The position numbers and the translations under genes were made by a program. Below the pieces are notes generated by a model, which ran no database searches, was not told the origin of the DNA, and was given only the letters and a program-made list of their open reading frames with translations. A stretch of 59,073 nt of DNA from Pseudomonadota bacterium (lineage in GTDB: Bacteria > Pseudomonadota > Gammaproteobacteria > Steroidobacterales > Woeseiaceae). This document shows, in pieces, positions 7,439 through 16,371 of the stretch (within the stretch, counting starts at the first letter, position 1; every line of letters starts with the position of its first letter). The DNA lies in NCBI GenBank assembly GCA_022563195.1, contig JADFNV010000017.1, positions 1-59,073 of the forward strand. Reading direction: 5' to 3'.

Positions 7439-8203
7439 ATGGCTCAACAAGCGCAGCAATCGTCTGTCCACAAGGCGCTATGGCCGCTGGCATTGTTACT
7501 GATCGCTGGACAGCTCGCAGCATGTGCGACAAATCCTCAAAACGATGATGAATCGCCATCGGCTGAATACGATCCCTGGGAGCCGATGAACAGAAAAGTG
7601 TACGGCCTGAACGTCGCAATAGACACGATCTCTACCAGACCTATCGCCAAAGCTTATAAAAAGGTCATGCCGCCTTTCGCGCGTCGCAGTGTCTCGAATG
7701 TATTCGATAACCTCACGACACCACGTTCGGCACTTAACAACTTCCTGCAGGGCAAGCCTGCCCGAGGGTTCAATGAGATCGGTCGCTTCCTTTTCAATAG
7801 CACGATCGGTATTGGCGGGCTCATCGACATTGCCACACTCGGCGGCATGGAACGCTATGACGAAGATTTTTCACAGACATTCGCAGTGTGGGGACTCCCG
7901 GAGGGCCCCTACATCATGCTGCCCATTTTCGGTCCGCATTCCTTGCTCGATGCAGTGTCCCTGCCCATAAATATTTACTCAAACTTACAGGTGCACATCG
8001 ATGATACGTCTCTCCGTGACAAACTGTATGGTCTGCGCCTGATCGACGCCCGGCAGCGCTTGTTAGCGGCCGGCAAATTGCTTGACGACTCACAAAACCC
8101 GTATATTACGATTCGCGAGTCCTATCTGCAGAACCGTGAATACAAGATTTACGATGGCGACCCCCCGCTCGAGGACTTCTACGAGTTTTTTGACGACGAG
8201 TAG
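7439..8203 (+). CDS. mlaA: Phospholipid-transport outer-membrane lipoprotein MlaA
   Basis: 254 residues. Signal peptide with lipobox LAAC, lipidated Cys near residue 29, then the family signature DPWEPMNRKVYGLN and the domain with FLQGKPARGFNEIGRFLFNSTIG and WGLPEGPY. MlaA removes mislocalised phospholipids from the outer leaflet of the outer membrane and passes them to MlaC. The 5-bp gap after bepA suggests co-transcription. It converges on the mlaFEDCB cluster, putting the complete Mla pathway in one 5-kb block. Confidence 0.96.
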   Translation: MAQQAQQSSVHKALWPLALLLIAGQLAACATNPQNDDESPSAEYDPWEPMNRKVYGLNVAIDTISTRPIAKAYKKVMPPFARRSVSNVFDNLTTPRSALNNFLQGKPARGFNEIGRFLFNSTIGIGGLIDIATLGGMERYDEDFSQTFAVWGLPEGPYIMLPIFGPHSLLDAVSLPINIYSNLQVHIDDTSLRDKLYGLRLIDARQRLLAAGKLLDDSQNPYITIRESYLQNREYKIYDGDPPLEDFYEFFDDE

Positions 8204-8211
8204 CTGGATGC

Positions 8212-8553
8212 TTATTTTGAATTTTCGGGCGCTTCGATGAAACCGGACCAGCGTTCACCGCGCTTCAACAGGTGATCCACTTCGGTCGTTTGCGCAATTG
8301 CGAGCACTCGCTCGGGCATGCCCAGGAACCGGATTTCACGCACTGTATGATTTGCCCAGGTGATCCACTCCAGCAGCAGCGCCAGACCTGCCGAATCAGA
8401 ATGTTCCACTGCTGAAAGATCCACTTCGATTTGCGTATATTGGCTGAACAGTTTCTCACTTTTTTGCAGAATCCGTTCGGCCGTGTCAAAGGACATGTCG
8501 CCGCTCAAAGCAAATCGGCCGTTGCCGAGTTCCATGAGACCGAAATCACTCAT
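8212..8553 (-). CDS. mlaB: STAS-domain subunit of the Mla ABC transporter
   Basis: 113 residues, one STAS domain. The ATG at 8553 has AGGAGG 5 nt upstream; the GTG two codons earlier lies inside that site. The conserved HSDSAGLALLLEW segment is the STAS nucleotide/partner loop used to bind MlaF. MlaB stabilises and stimulates the MlaFEDB complex on the cytoplasmic face. It overlaps the end of mlaC by 8 bp and is last in the minus-strand operon, 8 bp from the convergent mlaA stop. Confidence 0.92.
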   Translation of the reverse strand: MSDFGLMELGNGRFALSGDMSFDTAERILQKSEKLFSQYTQIEVDLSAVEHSDSAGLALLLEWITWANHTVREIRFLGMPERVLAIAQTTEVDHLLKRGERWSGFIEAPENSK

Positions 8554-9157
8554 CGCCACCTCCTGTCTCGGTTTCGAGTCGCACTATGACCTGCTCCAGG
8601 CTTGTCGCCCGAATCTCCGAGTCCAGCTCAACGCGAAAATTACGCACGTAGGAAATCCCTTCAACGGACACGTCGAACATCAGCCACCCATCATCTCGGC
8701 TGACCAACATGTAATTCACCGGGACCTTTGTGCCGTCATGCAGTCGCACATTCGTCCTGACCCTCGCGATTTTCTTGGTCACGTCGCCGCGAAATGGCAA
8801 TACCTGCACCCTGCCAAGATCAAACTCAAGCAGAATATCAGCATATCGCCGCAGCAGGGTCGTATAGAACACCTCGACAAAGCGAATTCGCTGCTCGTCG
8901 CTTGCCGTGCGCCAGTGTTTGCCGAGCACCTGAGAAGCCGAGAAGCGGCGATCGAAACGCGGTAGCAGAATGCCGTTTATGATCGCGTACAGCGCGTCTT
9001 TGTCGAGAGCCAGTTCCTCCTCCCGGCCATTGAGCCCCTCGGACAGCAGTTCGGCCGCTTCATGGACGACCTCGTCTGGCGTTACGGCGCTTGCCTCAAG
9101 CGGCAGAAATGCAATGCACGCTGCGACGGCAGCAATACCGGATTGATGCAGGGTCAA
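8546..9157 (-). CDS. mlaC: Periplasmic phospholipid-binding protein MlaC
   Basis: 203 residues from a TTG at 9157, which has AGGGAG a few bases upstream and gives a clean signal peptide ending LEASA. The longer frame to 9214 would overlap mlaD and lacks a signal sequence at its start. The mature protein has the MlaC/Ttg2D features (FDRRFSASQVLGKHWRTAS, VDVSVEGISYVRNFR-like C-terminal strand). It shuttles phospholipids between MlaA and MlaD. Confidence 0.93.
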   Translation of the reverse strand: MTLHQSGIAAVAACIAFLPLEASAVTPDEVVHEAAELLSEGLNGREEELALDKDALYAIINGILLPRFDRRFSASQVLGKHWRTASDEQRIRFVEVFYTTLLRRYADILLEFDLGRVQVLPFRGDVTKKIARVRTNVRLHDGTKVPVNYMLVSRDDGWLMFDVSVEGISYVRNFRVELDSEIRATSLEQVIVRLETETGGGDE

Positions 9158-9173
9158 TATTGTTCGCTCCCTA

Positions 9174-9641
9174 TTACTTATCGCCTGAATCACTACTGAA
9201 CAAGTACTTGCCAATCAGGTTCTCGAGCACAACCGCAGATTGCGTAAACAAAACTTCGCTGCCATCTTCGAGATAGGTTTCGGAACCGCCCGCCTGTAAC
9301 GCCATGTACTGACTGCCCATCAGGCCGGCGGTCAGGATCGTCGCGTCCGAATCATCGGGAATCCGGTCGTAGCGACTTTCGAGATTAAATGTAACGACAG
9401 CCTCGAGCGAATCACTGTCAAACTCAACCTTGGTAACACGCCCAATAGTCACGCCGGCCATCGAAACAGGCGCTCTTGGTTTCAAACTGCCAACATTTTC
9501 GAATCGGGCCTGGACTTCATAGGTATCGGGGCCTGCAAAATTATTAAAGCCGGTGGTCTGAGTTGTCAAAAAAAACAAGGCACCAATGCCTAGTAGGACG
9601 AACAAGCCCGTTCCCAGCTCTACCGTACGTGTCTGTTGCAT
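9174..9641 (-). CDS. mlaD: MCE-domain substrate-binding protein MlaD
   Basis: 155 residues: one N-terminal transmembrane helix (about residues 10-28) and one MCE domain (about 38-115) containing VSMAGVTIGRV and the hydrophobic AGLMGSQYMAL segment. MlaD forms a hexameric ring on MlaE in the inner membrane and receives lipid from MlaC. It sits in order mlaE-mlaD-mlaC with short gaps, as in other gammaproteobacteria. Confidence 0.95.
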   Translation of the reverse strand: MQQTRTVELGTGLFVLLGIGALFFLTTQTTGFNNFAGPDTYEVQARFENVGSLKPRAPVSMAGVTIGRVTKVEFDSDSLEAVVTFNLESRYDRIPDDSDATILTAGLMGSQYMALQAGGSETYLEDGSEVLFTQSAVVLENLIGKYLFSSDSGDK

Positions 9642-9649
9642 GGTTTACC

Positions 9650-10414
9650 TCAGAGTAACGACGCAGTAATCATGAAATCCAGTATCAGAACCGAAATCGC
9701 TGTAACGACAACGGTGCGTGTGTTCGCCCGACTAACGCCTGCAGCCGTCGGTAACGCATTATAGCCCTCCCAGACCGCAAGCAAGCTCGCCACAATTCCG
9801 AATACGACACTTTTGAATATGCCTTCATAGATGTCGGACGGTTCCAGTGTCTGCCGCATCTGTTGCCAGAATGCGCCCACGTCGACGCCGAGCAGTTCCA
9901 CGGCCACAAGATGTGCACCGAGAATGCCCATCGTTGTGAAAATTGCCGTCAATATGGGCACGGAAATGACGCCGCCGAGAAAACGTGGCACCACGATGCG
10001 GGGTATCGGGTTGACTGCCATCATTTCCATGGCGGACAGCTGGTCTGTTGCTTTCATCAAGCCGATCTCGGACGCCAAAGCCGTGCCTGCCCGGCCCGCG
10101 AACAACAACGCGGTAAGCACCGGACCAATTTCCTTTGCCAATGCAAATGCAGTAAAGAGACCGACGGTGTCTTCGGCGTTGAAACGTTCCAGGTTCGAAT
10201 ACACCTGCAGTCCCAAAACGGCGCCAATGAATCCGCCACAGACCACGATGAGGACAATGGACATCACACCCGTGTTGTACACCTGGAAAACGACGAGCCT
10301 GAATCGATTGACCAGAACGAACGGCGAATGCCGCAGCAATCGCAGGAAAAACAACTGCAGCGCGCCAAATGTACGCACGAATTCAAGCAGCGCCTGATAG
10401 ATATCGCGTAGCAT
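9650..10414 (-). CDS. mlaE: ABC transporter permease MlaE
   Basis: 254 residues, about five transmembrane helices, MlaE/DUF140 family. Recognisable segments are ALLFAGRAGTALASEIGLMKATDQLSAMEMMAVNP (coupling region facing MlaF) and the C-terminal GVSRANTRTVVVTAISVL. MlaE is the membrane-embedded part of the retrograde phospholipid transporter. It begins 5 bp after the mlaF stop. Confidence 0.96.
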   Translation of the reverse strand: MLRDIYQALLEFVRTFGALQLFFLRLLRHSPFVLVNRFRLVVFQVYNTGVMSIVLIVVCGGFIGAVLGLQVYSNLERFNAEDTVGLFTAFALAKEIGPVLTALLFAGRAGTALASEIGLMKATDQLSAMEMMAVNPIPRIVVPRFLGGVISVPILTAIFTTMGILGAHLVAVELLGVDVGAFWQQMRQTLEPSDIYEGIFKSVVFGIVASLLAVWEGYNALPTAAGVSRANTRTVVVTAISVLILDFMITASLL

Positions 10415-10419
10415 TTCGA

Positions 10420-11226
10420 CTACTTCTCGTCCCTGCCCAGCAGTTGTTCCTCGTAATCAGGCGCATCGAAATGAAATGGGACTGGCCCATCCGCCATACC
10501 ATGCATGAATTGACGAACCGTCTCCGACAATTGTTGGCGCATATCGTCCGGGCTTCCTGACGCCGCGACCTTGCCATTGGAGATGAGGTAGCTGCAGTCG
10601 GCAACTTCCATGATTTCTTTGACGTCGTGGCTCACGAGGATGCTCGTAATGCCGAGCGCCTCGTTCATGCGCTTGATCAGGCGCACGATGACCCCCATCG
10701 AGATGGGATCGAGACCGACGAAAGGCTCGTCGTAGATCAGGATATCGGGATCCATCACCATAGCGCGCGCAAGTGCAACGCGCCGCGCCATCCCTCCCGA
10801 CAGTTGCCCGGGCATCATGTCTGCTGCACCACGTAACCCAACCGCGTGTAGTTTCGTCAATACGACGTGTCGAATCAGCCGGTTGGTCAGACGCGTGTGC
10901 TCGCGCAATGGAAAGGCGACGTTCTCAAAAACGCTCATGTCCGTCAGCAGCGCACCGTTTTGAAACAGCACACCAAAGCGCTTGCGCAATTTGTAGAGTT
11001 CGCGAAGATTGAGTTTGCCGATGTCGACGCCATCGATGAATACCTGGCCCCGATCTGGAACGAGCTGCCGGGTAATCAGTTGCAGCAGCGTCGTCTTGCC
11101 GCTGCCACTCGTCCCCATGATGGCCGTAATCTCGCCACGCGCAATCGTGAGATTCAGGTTCTTGAATATGTGCCGGGATCCCCGACAGAAATCGAGGTTC
11201 CTGACCTCGATGAATTGCTCAGGCAG
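10420..11226 (-). CDS. mlaF: ABC transporter ATP-binding protein MlaF
   Basis: ATPase of the Mla transporter, about 268 residues. Walker A GTSGSGKTT, signature LSGGMARRVALARA, and Walker B DILIYDEPFVGLDP are intact. The reading frame is open far upstream of the family N-terminus (EQFIEVRNLDF), but it has no ATG or GTG there. A CTG at 11226 with GGAG 7 nt upstream gives the usual length and overlaps the aldolase stop by 8 bp. A TTG at 11259 without a clear ribosome site is the alternative. Translation is probably coupled to fba. Confidence 0.9.
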   Translation of the reverse strand: MPEQFIEVRNLDFCRGSRHIFKNLNLTIARGEITAIMGTSGSGKTTLLQLITRQLVPDRGQVFIDGVDIGKLNLRELYKLRKRFGVLFQNGALLTDMSVFENVAFPLREHTRLTNRLIRHVVLTKLHAVGLRGAADMMPGQLSGGMARRVALARAMVMDPDILIYDEPFVGLDPISMGVIVRLIKRMNEALGITSILVSHDVKEIMEVADCSYLISNGKVAASGSPDDMRQQLSETVRQFMHGMADGPVPFHFDAPDYEEQLLGRDEK

Positions 11227-12241
11227 CTTCGGTCTCCATCGACGTTTGGTACTGGCCAAGGTGCGCCAGGCTATTGAGTCTTGCGCGCTTGAAGAGCGCA
11301 TCCTGTCCGGCTGCGAAATTATCTTCGTTGCCACGCCAGGCATCCAGGGCAGGTGCCTGCAGCGCACGCCCATAGGAGAACGACAGCTCCCAGGGAAATG
11401 GTCCGTCCTCATTCATCAGGCCCAGATGCTCGGTCGCCTCTTCCGCGGTCTGGCCACCCGACAGAAATGCAATTCCCGCGACTGCCTCGGGTACCTGTGC
11501 CTTGAGTACCCGCAATGTAGCTTCGGCGACCTCGGCCGGGCCTGCCCGCTCGGCAGCATCGGACCCCGATATCACCATATTTGGCTTGAGCACGATGCCC
11601 TCGAGGGCAACTTTATGCGCCTCGAGTTCGGAGAAAACAGCGTCAAGGGCCGCTATCGTGACCTCTTCACATCGATCGATGCTATGCGCACCATCCATGA
11701 GCACTTCGGGTTCTACAATCGGCACGACGCCAGCTTCCTGACATAGGGCCGCGTAACGAGCGAGCGCATGCGCGTTGGCGTGCAGGCAATACTCTGTTGG
11801 AATGTCGTCGCCAATGTGTATCACGGCACGCCATTTCGCAAACCTGGCACCGAGCTCCACATACTCGGCAAGACGATCGCGCAATCCATCAAGCCCTTCC
11901 GTAACGGTCTCACCGGGGAAACCCGCGAGAGCCTTGGCGCCCATATCCACCTTGATACCGGCAATCATACCGAGATCATTCAGATATTTCGGAAACGGCA
12001 CCCCGTCGCTGGTCGCCTGTCGAATCGTTTCATCAAATAATATGACACCACCGATATAGTCTGCCGCGCCCGACGTCGTAAACAGCATTTCTCGATAGCG
12101 TCTGCGATTGGCCTCCGTCGACTCCGCGTCGATCGTGTCAAACCGTTTCTTGATTGTCGGTGAACTTTCATCCGCTGCCAGTATGCCTTTGCCATTGCTC
12201 GTCATACCCATGGCGATCGAGTGCAATTCATTCAGATCCAT
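11219..12241 (-). CDS. fba: Class I fructose-bisphosphate aldolase
   Basis: Cleaves fructose-1,6-bisphosphate to triose phosphates. 340 residues from the ATG at 12241, preceded by GGAG with 8 nt spacing; upstream codons to 12367 are not family-like. Belongs to the lysine-dependent, eukaryote-type class I family: GKGILAADESSPTIKKRF near the N-terminus, ILFDETIRQ, KWRAVI, catalytic Lys in GIVLKPNMV, and LSGGQ. Unlike the zinc-dependent class II enzyme of most gammaproteobacteria. It overlaps mlaF, an unusual metabolic lead gene for an Mla operon. Confidence 0.95.
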   Translation of the reverse strand: MDLNELHSIAMGMTSNGKGILAADESSPTIKKRFDTIDAESTEANRRRYREMLFTTSGAADYIGGVILFDETIRQATSDGVPFPKYLNDLGMIAGIKVDMGAKALAGFPGETVTEGLDGLRDRLAEYVELGARFAKWRAVIHIGDDIPTEYCLHANAHALARYAALCQEAGVVPIVEPEVLMDGAHSIDRCEEVTIAALDAVFSELEAHKVALEGIVLKPNMVISGSDAAERAGPAEVAEATLRVLKAQVPEAVAGIAFLSGGQTAEEATEHLGLMNEDGPFPWELSFSYGRALQAPALDAWRGNEDNFAAGQDALFKRARLNSLAHLGQYQTSMETEAA

Positions 12242-12353
12242 GCCGTGGTCTCCAGGTATCGGGGTGAATTCAGGTCGGCCGGTAGCGCGGCAGCGGCCGC
12301 CGGGGCGCGCGTAGCATAGCAAAAAACCACAATTCAGTATGTCCTTAGGGCCT

Positions 12354-12399
12354 GCGCTATAGCGCAAATCATTAAATAGGACTAAAATGGTCCCTTATT
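12354..12399. promoter_or_regulatory. Probable Rrf2/IscR-type operator upstream of the SUF operon
   Basis: 12374-12399 contains AATAGGACT-AAAA-TGGTCCCTTATT, an imperfect palindrome closely matching the general form of IscR/SufR-family sites (ATA-x-x-GACT-AAA-AGTC-x-x-TAT; family knowledge). It lies 22 bp before the GTG of the Rrf2 gene, where binding would block the operon's promoter. A separate perfect 12-bp palindrome GCGCTATAGCGC occurs at 12354-12365. Autoregulation by the Rrf2 protein is inferred. Confidence 0.6.
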
Positions 12400-12420
12400 G
12401 CAGTTTTGCGGAGATGAAGC

Positions 12421-12882
12421 GTGCTCAAAATCAGCAGACTCACCGATTACGGGACCGTCGTGCTCGCCCACCTGGCTGCCGACCCAGCCGCCTTGCGCAG
12501 TGCGGCGGACGTTGCTGCGGCTACCGGCCTCGGGCTGCCCACCGTCAGCAAGCTGTTCAAGACGCTAGGGCGCGCCGGCCTCGTGACGTCAACGCGTGGC
12601 ATCAATGGCGGCTACCGGCTGTCGCGTGATCCGCGCCAGATTAGTGCCGCCAGCGTTATCGATGCTCTCGAAGGGCCGGTATCGATTACTGAGTGCAGCG
12701 CATCTGACAGGCATTGCGATTTTGAAGGTGTCTGCACTGTCAGCGGTGCCTGGCAACGTATCAACATCGGTATTCGCCGTGCACTCGAAGAAGTCAGCCT
12801 GATCGACCTGCAACGCGCCAATGCCCCGACACCAAGTTTCCGCTTCGCCGGTATGCCACTCGTCGTTGAGAGAAAGAACTGA
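12421..12882 (+). CDS. Rrf2-family SUF operon regulator
   Basis: 153 residues from GTG. Winged helix-turn-helix at residues 1-65 ([30 protein letters not shown]), then cysteines at 92, 99 and 105, nearly the spacing of the IscR [2Fe-2S] site (92, 98, 104). It is the first gene of the sufBCDS-sufU-sufT cluster with 1 bp before sufB. Known relatives sense Fe-S status and repress or activate Fe-S assembly genes. The palindrome at 12374-12399 is a likely binding site. Confidence 0.92.
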   Translation: MLKISRLTDYGTVVLAHLAADPAALRSAADVAAATGLGLPTVSKLFKTLGRAGLVTSTRGINGGYRLSRDPRQISAASVIDALEGPVSITECSASDRHCDFEGVCTVSGAWQRINIGIRRALEEVSLIDLQRANAPTPSFRFAGMPLVVERKN

Positions 12883-12883
12883 C

Positions 12884-14332
12884 ATGTCCACTAGCTCCGA
12901 TAAACTCGAAAGCCTCGTCAATCGCCGTTACGAACATGGCTTTGTCACCGACATCGAAACCGACACTATGCCCCCGGGTCTTAATGAGGATGTCATCCGT
13001 GCAATTTCGTCGCGCAAAAAAGAACCCGAATTCATGCTCGAGTGGCGGCTGCGCGCGTATCGCTTTTGGTTGACGATGCAAGAGCCAACCTGGTCTCATG
13101 TGCGCTACACACCGGTCGACTATGATTCGATTTCCTACTACGCGGCGCCGAAGTCCGACAAGGACGGCCCGAAAAGCCTGGACGAAGTCGACCCGAAGCT
13201 CCTCGAGACCTATGAAAAACTCGGCATACCATTGCACGAGCGCGCACGACTTGCCGGCGTTGCGGTGGACGCAGTTTTTGACAGCGTTTCGGTCGCGACG
13301 ACGTTCAAAGAGAAACTGTCCGAGGCCGGAGTCATTTTCTGCCCGTTTTCCGAGGCCGTGCGGGACCACCCGGAACTGGTTCGCAAATACCTGGGCAGCG
13401 TCGTGCCGCAACGGGACAACTTTTTCGCCGCACTCAATTCAGCGGTCTTCAGCGACGGTTCGTTTGTTTACATTCCCAAGGGCGTGCGTTGTCCAATGGA
13501 GTTGTCGACGTATTTTCGAATCAACGCCGCCAACACCGGCCAATTCGAACGCACGCTGATCATTGCCGATGAAGGCAGCTATGTCAGCTACCTCGAGGGT
13601 TGCACGGCGCCGATGCGCGACGAGAACCAATTGCATGCGGCCGTCGTTGAGCTCATCGCGCTCAAGGATGCGCAGATCAAGTATTCGACCGTACAGAACT
13701 GGTACCCCGGTGACGAAAATGGCAAAGGCGGCATTTACAACTTCGTCACCAAGCGCGGCGATTGCCGTGGCGCAAATTCGAAAATCTCCTGGACACAGGT
13801 TGAGACCGGCTCGGCAATCACGTGGAAGTACCCGAGTTGCATCCTGCGCGGTGACAATTCCGTCGGCGAGTTCTATTCCGTCGCCGTCGTCAACAACTAC
13901 CAGCAGGCCGATACCGGCACGAAGATGATCCACATCGGGCGCAATACGCGCAGCACGATCGTGTCCAAAGGCATATCGGCCGGTCACGCACAGAATGCCT
14001 ACCGAGGATTGGTCCGCGTGATGCCGCAGGCGACCGGTGCGCGCAATCACACTCAATGCGATTCGCTGCTCATCGGCAAAGAATGCGGTGCACATACGTT
14101 TCCCTACATGGAAATCAGGAATCCCAGCGCGAAGATCGAACATGAGGCAACAACCTCCAAGATCTCCGCAGATCAGCTGTTCTACTGCCGGCAGCGCGGC
14201 ATCTCCGAGGAGGATGCTGTCAACATGATCGTCAATGGCTTCTGCAAGGAAGTTTTCAAGGAATTACCCATGGAATTTGCCGTCGAGGCACAAGCCCTGT
14301 TGAACGTCAGCCTCGAAGGCGCGGTTGGTTAA
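12884..14332 (+). CDS. sufB: Fe-S cluster assembly scaffold SufB
   Basis: 482 residues from the ATG at 12884 (upstream in-frame codons overlap the regulator gene). The SufB core is clear: [55 protein letters not shown], and the C-terminal [14 protein letters not shown]...[21 protein letters not shown]. With SufC and SufD it forms the SufBC2D scaffold on which clusters are built in the cytoplasm. Confidence 0.98.
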   Translation: MSTSSDKLESLVNRRYEHGFVTDIETDTMPPGLNEDVIRAISSRKKEPEFMLEWRLRAYRFWLTMQEPTWSHVRYTPVDYDSISYYAAPKSDKDGPKSLDEVDPKLLETYEKLGIPLHERARLAGVAVDAVFDSVSVATTFKEKLSEAGVIFCPFSEAVRDHPELVRKYLGSVVPQRDNFFAALNSAVFSDGSFVYIPKGVRCPMELSTYFRINAANTGQFERTLIIADEGSYVSYLEGCTAPMRDENQLHAAVVELIALKDAQIKYSTVQNWYPGDENGKGGIYNFVTKRGDCRGANSKISWTQVETGSAITWKYPSCILRGDNSVGEFYSVAVVNNYQQADTGTKMIHIGRNTRSTIVSKGISAGHAQNAYRGLVRVMPQATGARNHTQCDSLLIGKECGAHTFPYMEIRNPSAKIEHEATTSKISADQLFYCRQRGISEEDAVNMIVNGFCKEVFKELPMEFAVEAQALLNVSLEGAVG

Positions 14333-14341
14333 GGAACTACG

Positions 14342-15094
14342 ATGCTCGAAATCAAGAACCTCAATGTCCGCACTGGCGAAATTGAAATCCTCCGCGGTGT
14401 CAACCTGACCGTGAATGCCGGCGAGGTGCACGCGATCATGGGGCCCAATGGCTCCGGCAAGAGCACCCTGGCCCTGGTCATCGCGGGCCACGATGGCTAT
14501 GAAGTCACGGCAGGAACCGTCACTTATCTGGGCCGCAACCTGCTGGACCTGGAGCCAGAAGAGCGTGCCCGGGAAGGCATCTTTCTGGGCTTTCAGTATC
14601 CGGTTGAGATTCCAGGCGTCAACAATGCCTACCTGCTGAAAGCCGCACTGAATGCGCGGCGCAGGCACCAGGGCCTGGACGAAATCGACGCATTTGAGTT
14701 TCTGAAGCTCGCAAAGGAAAAAATGGCGCTGCTCGGTATGGATCCGAAGTTTCTCAATCGCGGCGTCAACGAAGGTTTCTCGGGCGGTGAAAAGAAACGC
14801 AATGAGATTCTGCAATTGGCAATACTCGAACCAAAGCTCGCGATCCTCGATGAAACGGACTCAGGGCTCGATATCGATGCGTTGCGCTCAGTTGCCGAAG
14901 GCATCAACTCGCTGCGCAGCCCGGATCGCGCCATCATACTGGTCACTCACTACCAGAGGATGCTCGACTACATCGAGCCCGACCAGGTACATGTTCTGTC
15001 AGAAGGGCGCATCGTGCGCTCGGGCGATAAATCTCTCGCTTTGCAGCTCGAGGATAAAGGCTACGACTGGTTGCGCGAGGCCGCGACTGCATGA
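14342..15094 (+). CDS. sufC: SUF ATPase SufC
   Basis: 250 residues. Walker A GPNGSGKST, signature FSGGEKKRNEI, Walker B LAILDETDSGLD, and the switch His in VTHY. SufC hydrolyses ATP to drive conformational change in the SufB-SufD scaffold. 9 bp follow the sufB stop; sufD overlaps the 3' end by 4 bp. Confidence 0.98.
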   Translation: MLEIKNLNVRTGEIEILRGVNLTVNAGEVHAIMGPNGSGKSTLALVIAGHDGYEVTAGTVTYLGRNLLDLEPEERAREGIFLGFQYPVEIPGVNNAYLLKAALNARRRHQGLDEIDAFEFLKLAKEKMALLGMDPKFLNRGVNEGFSGGEKKRNEILQLAILEPKLAILDETDSGLDIDALRSVAEGINSLRSPDRAIILVTHYQRMLDYIEPDQVHVLSEGRIVRSGDKSLALQLEDKGYDWLREAATA

Positions 15095-16371
15095 AGTCTG
15101 CTCTCAAAATCGACGCACTACGCGAGGCCGTTGCCAAAATGCCGAACGACCGGCTGTCGGACGCGCGGCTTGCGGCACTCCAACACCTGGATGATCAGGG
15201 CACTCCGACGACTCGGCACGAGGACTGGAAGTACACCAACCTGGCCAGCGTGATCGATATCAGCAATCAGTGGTTGGCCGAGGGTGCCGGGTCGGATGCA
15301 CCGCCAAGCACATCGGCAGCAATTGACGCCGTCACGAGTCAATTCGATGCCGATTGGCTCATCATTGCGAATGGCAAGGTCGATCTGGAATCCATTGCTG
15401 TCGCACAAGATGCGGGTATCGGTGTTGCACTGCTCAGCGAATCAGGTGCAGCATTCGAATTCGATGCTCCGCTCGCCGATCTGAATATTGCCTTGCTGCA
15501 CGACGGACTTCGCCTGCGAATCGAGGCCGAATCTGCATTGCGCAGACCCATTGGCATTCTTTTTATCGATAATGCGACTGCCGCGGTTGGCGTCACACAG
15601 GCGCGTGTCGAAATCGAACTCGCAGAGCATAGTGAGGCAAGCTTTATTGAGTACCATGCATCGTCAGGTACTGCGAGTCACTACGCCAATACCGTGGTGA
15701 ATCTCGATCTGGGCAACAATGCGACGGCCAACTACTTACGCATCCAGGATCGGAATCACGCACACAGCCAGACCAGTCGGCTTTGTGCCCGCCTCGATCG
15801 GGACAGCTGCTTTCGCCACTGCGCTTTCGATCTGGGCGGCAAGTTGACCCGCAACGATCTCAACATTCAGGTGACAGGACCCGGATCATCCGCCTCTTTT
15901 CATGGCCTGTACCTGGCCAGCGATGGCCAGCACATTGATAACCACACGAGAATTGATCATCGAGTCGGTCCGGCGCGCTCTCGCCAGGAGTATCGCGGCA
16001 TATTGTCCGGGTCTTCGCGTTGTGTCTGGAACGGTAAAGTCATCGTGCACGCTGGCGCAGACGGCACCGATGCCGAGCAGGCAAACCACAATCTGCTGCT
16101 CTCCGAGAAAGCGGAAATTGATGCCAAACCGGAACTGGAGATCTACGCAGACGATGTCAAATGCGCGCATGGCACGACGATCGGCACGCTTGACGAAGAA
16201 GCCTTGTTTTATTTGCGCACCAGGGGCTTAGACCAGCGGGAGGCCGCGGCTCTGCTGATTCGTGCGTTTGCACAGAGCATCGTAAATCTGGCACCGATCG
16301 CCGCGATGCAGAAAACGATCAGCGACATCGTCGCCGACCGAGTCGCGACGCTGATCGATGGAGTCGAGTAA
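15091..16371 (+). CDS. sufD: SUF scaffold protein SufD
   Basis: 426 residues. The opening (RLAALQHLDDQGTPTTRHEDWKYTNLA) and the beta-helix C-terminal part (HIDNHTRIDHRVGPARSRQEYRGILSG, CAHGTTIGTLDEEALFYLRTRGL) are typical of SufD. Heterodimer partner of SufB; needed for iron acquisition by the scaffold in characterised systems. Overlaps both neighbours, indicating coupled translation. Confidence 0.97.
   Translation: MKSALKIDALREAVAKMPNDRLSDARLAALQHLDDQGTPTTRHEDWKYTNLASVIDISNQWLAEGAGSDAPPSTSAAIDAVTSQFDADWLIIANGKVDLESIAVAQDAGIGVALLSESGAAFEFDAPLADLNIALLHDGLRLRIEAESALRRPIGILFIDNATAAVGVTQARVEIELAEHSEASFIEYHASSGTASHYANTVVNLDLGNNATANYLRIQDRNHAHSQTSRLCARLDRDSCFRHCAFDLGGKLTRNDLNIQVTGPGSSASFHGLYLASDGQHIDNHTRIDHRVGPARSRQEYRGILSGSSRCVWNGKVIVHAGADGTDAEQANHNLLLSEKAEIDAKPELEIYADDVKCAHGTTIGTLDEEALFYLRTRGLDQREAAALLIRAFAQSIVNLAPIAAMQKTISDIVADRVATLIDGVE

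Noticed and set aside
10420..11412. 330-residue version of MlaF
   Set aside because: The first 60 residues overlap the aldolase in another frame and have no MlaF similarity.
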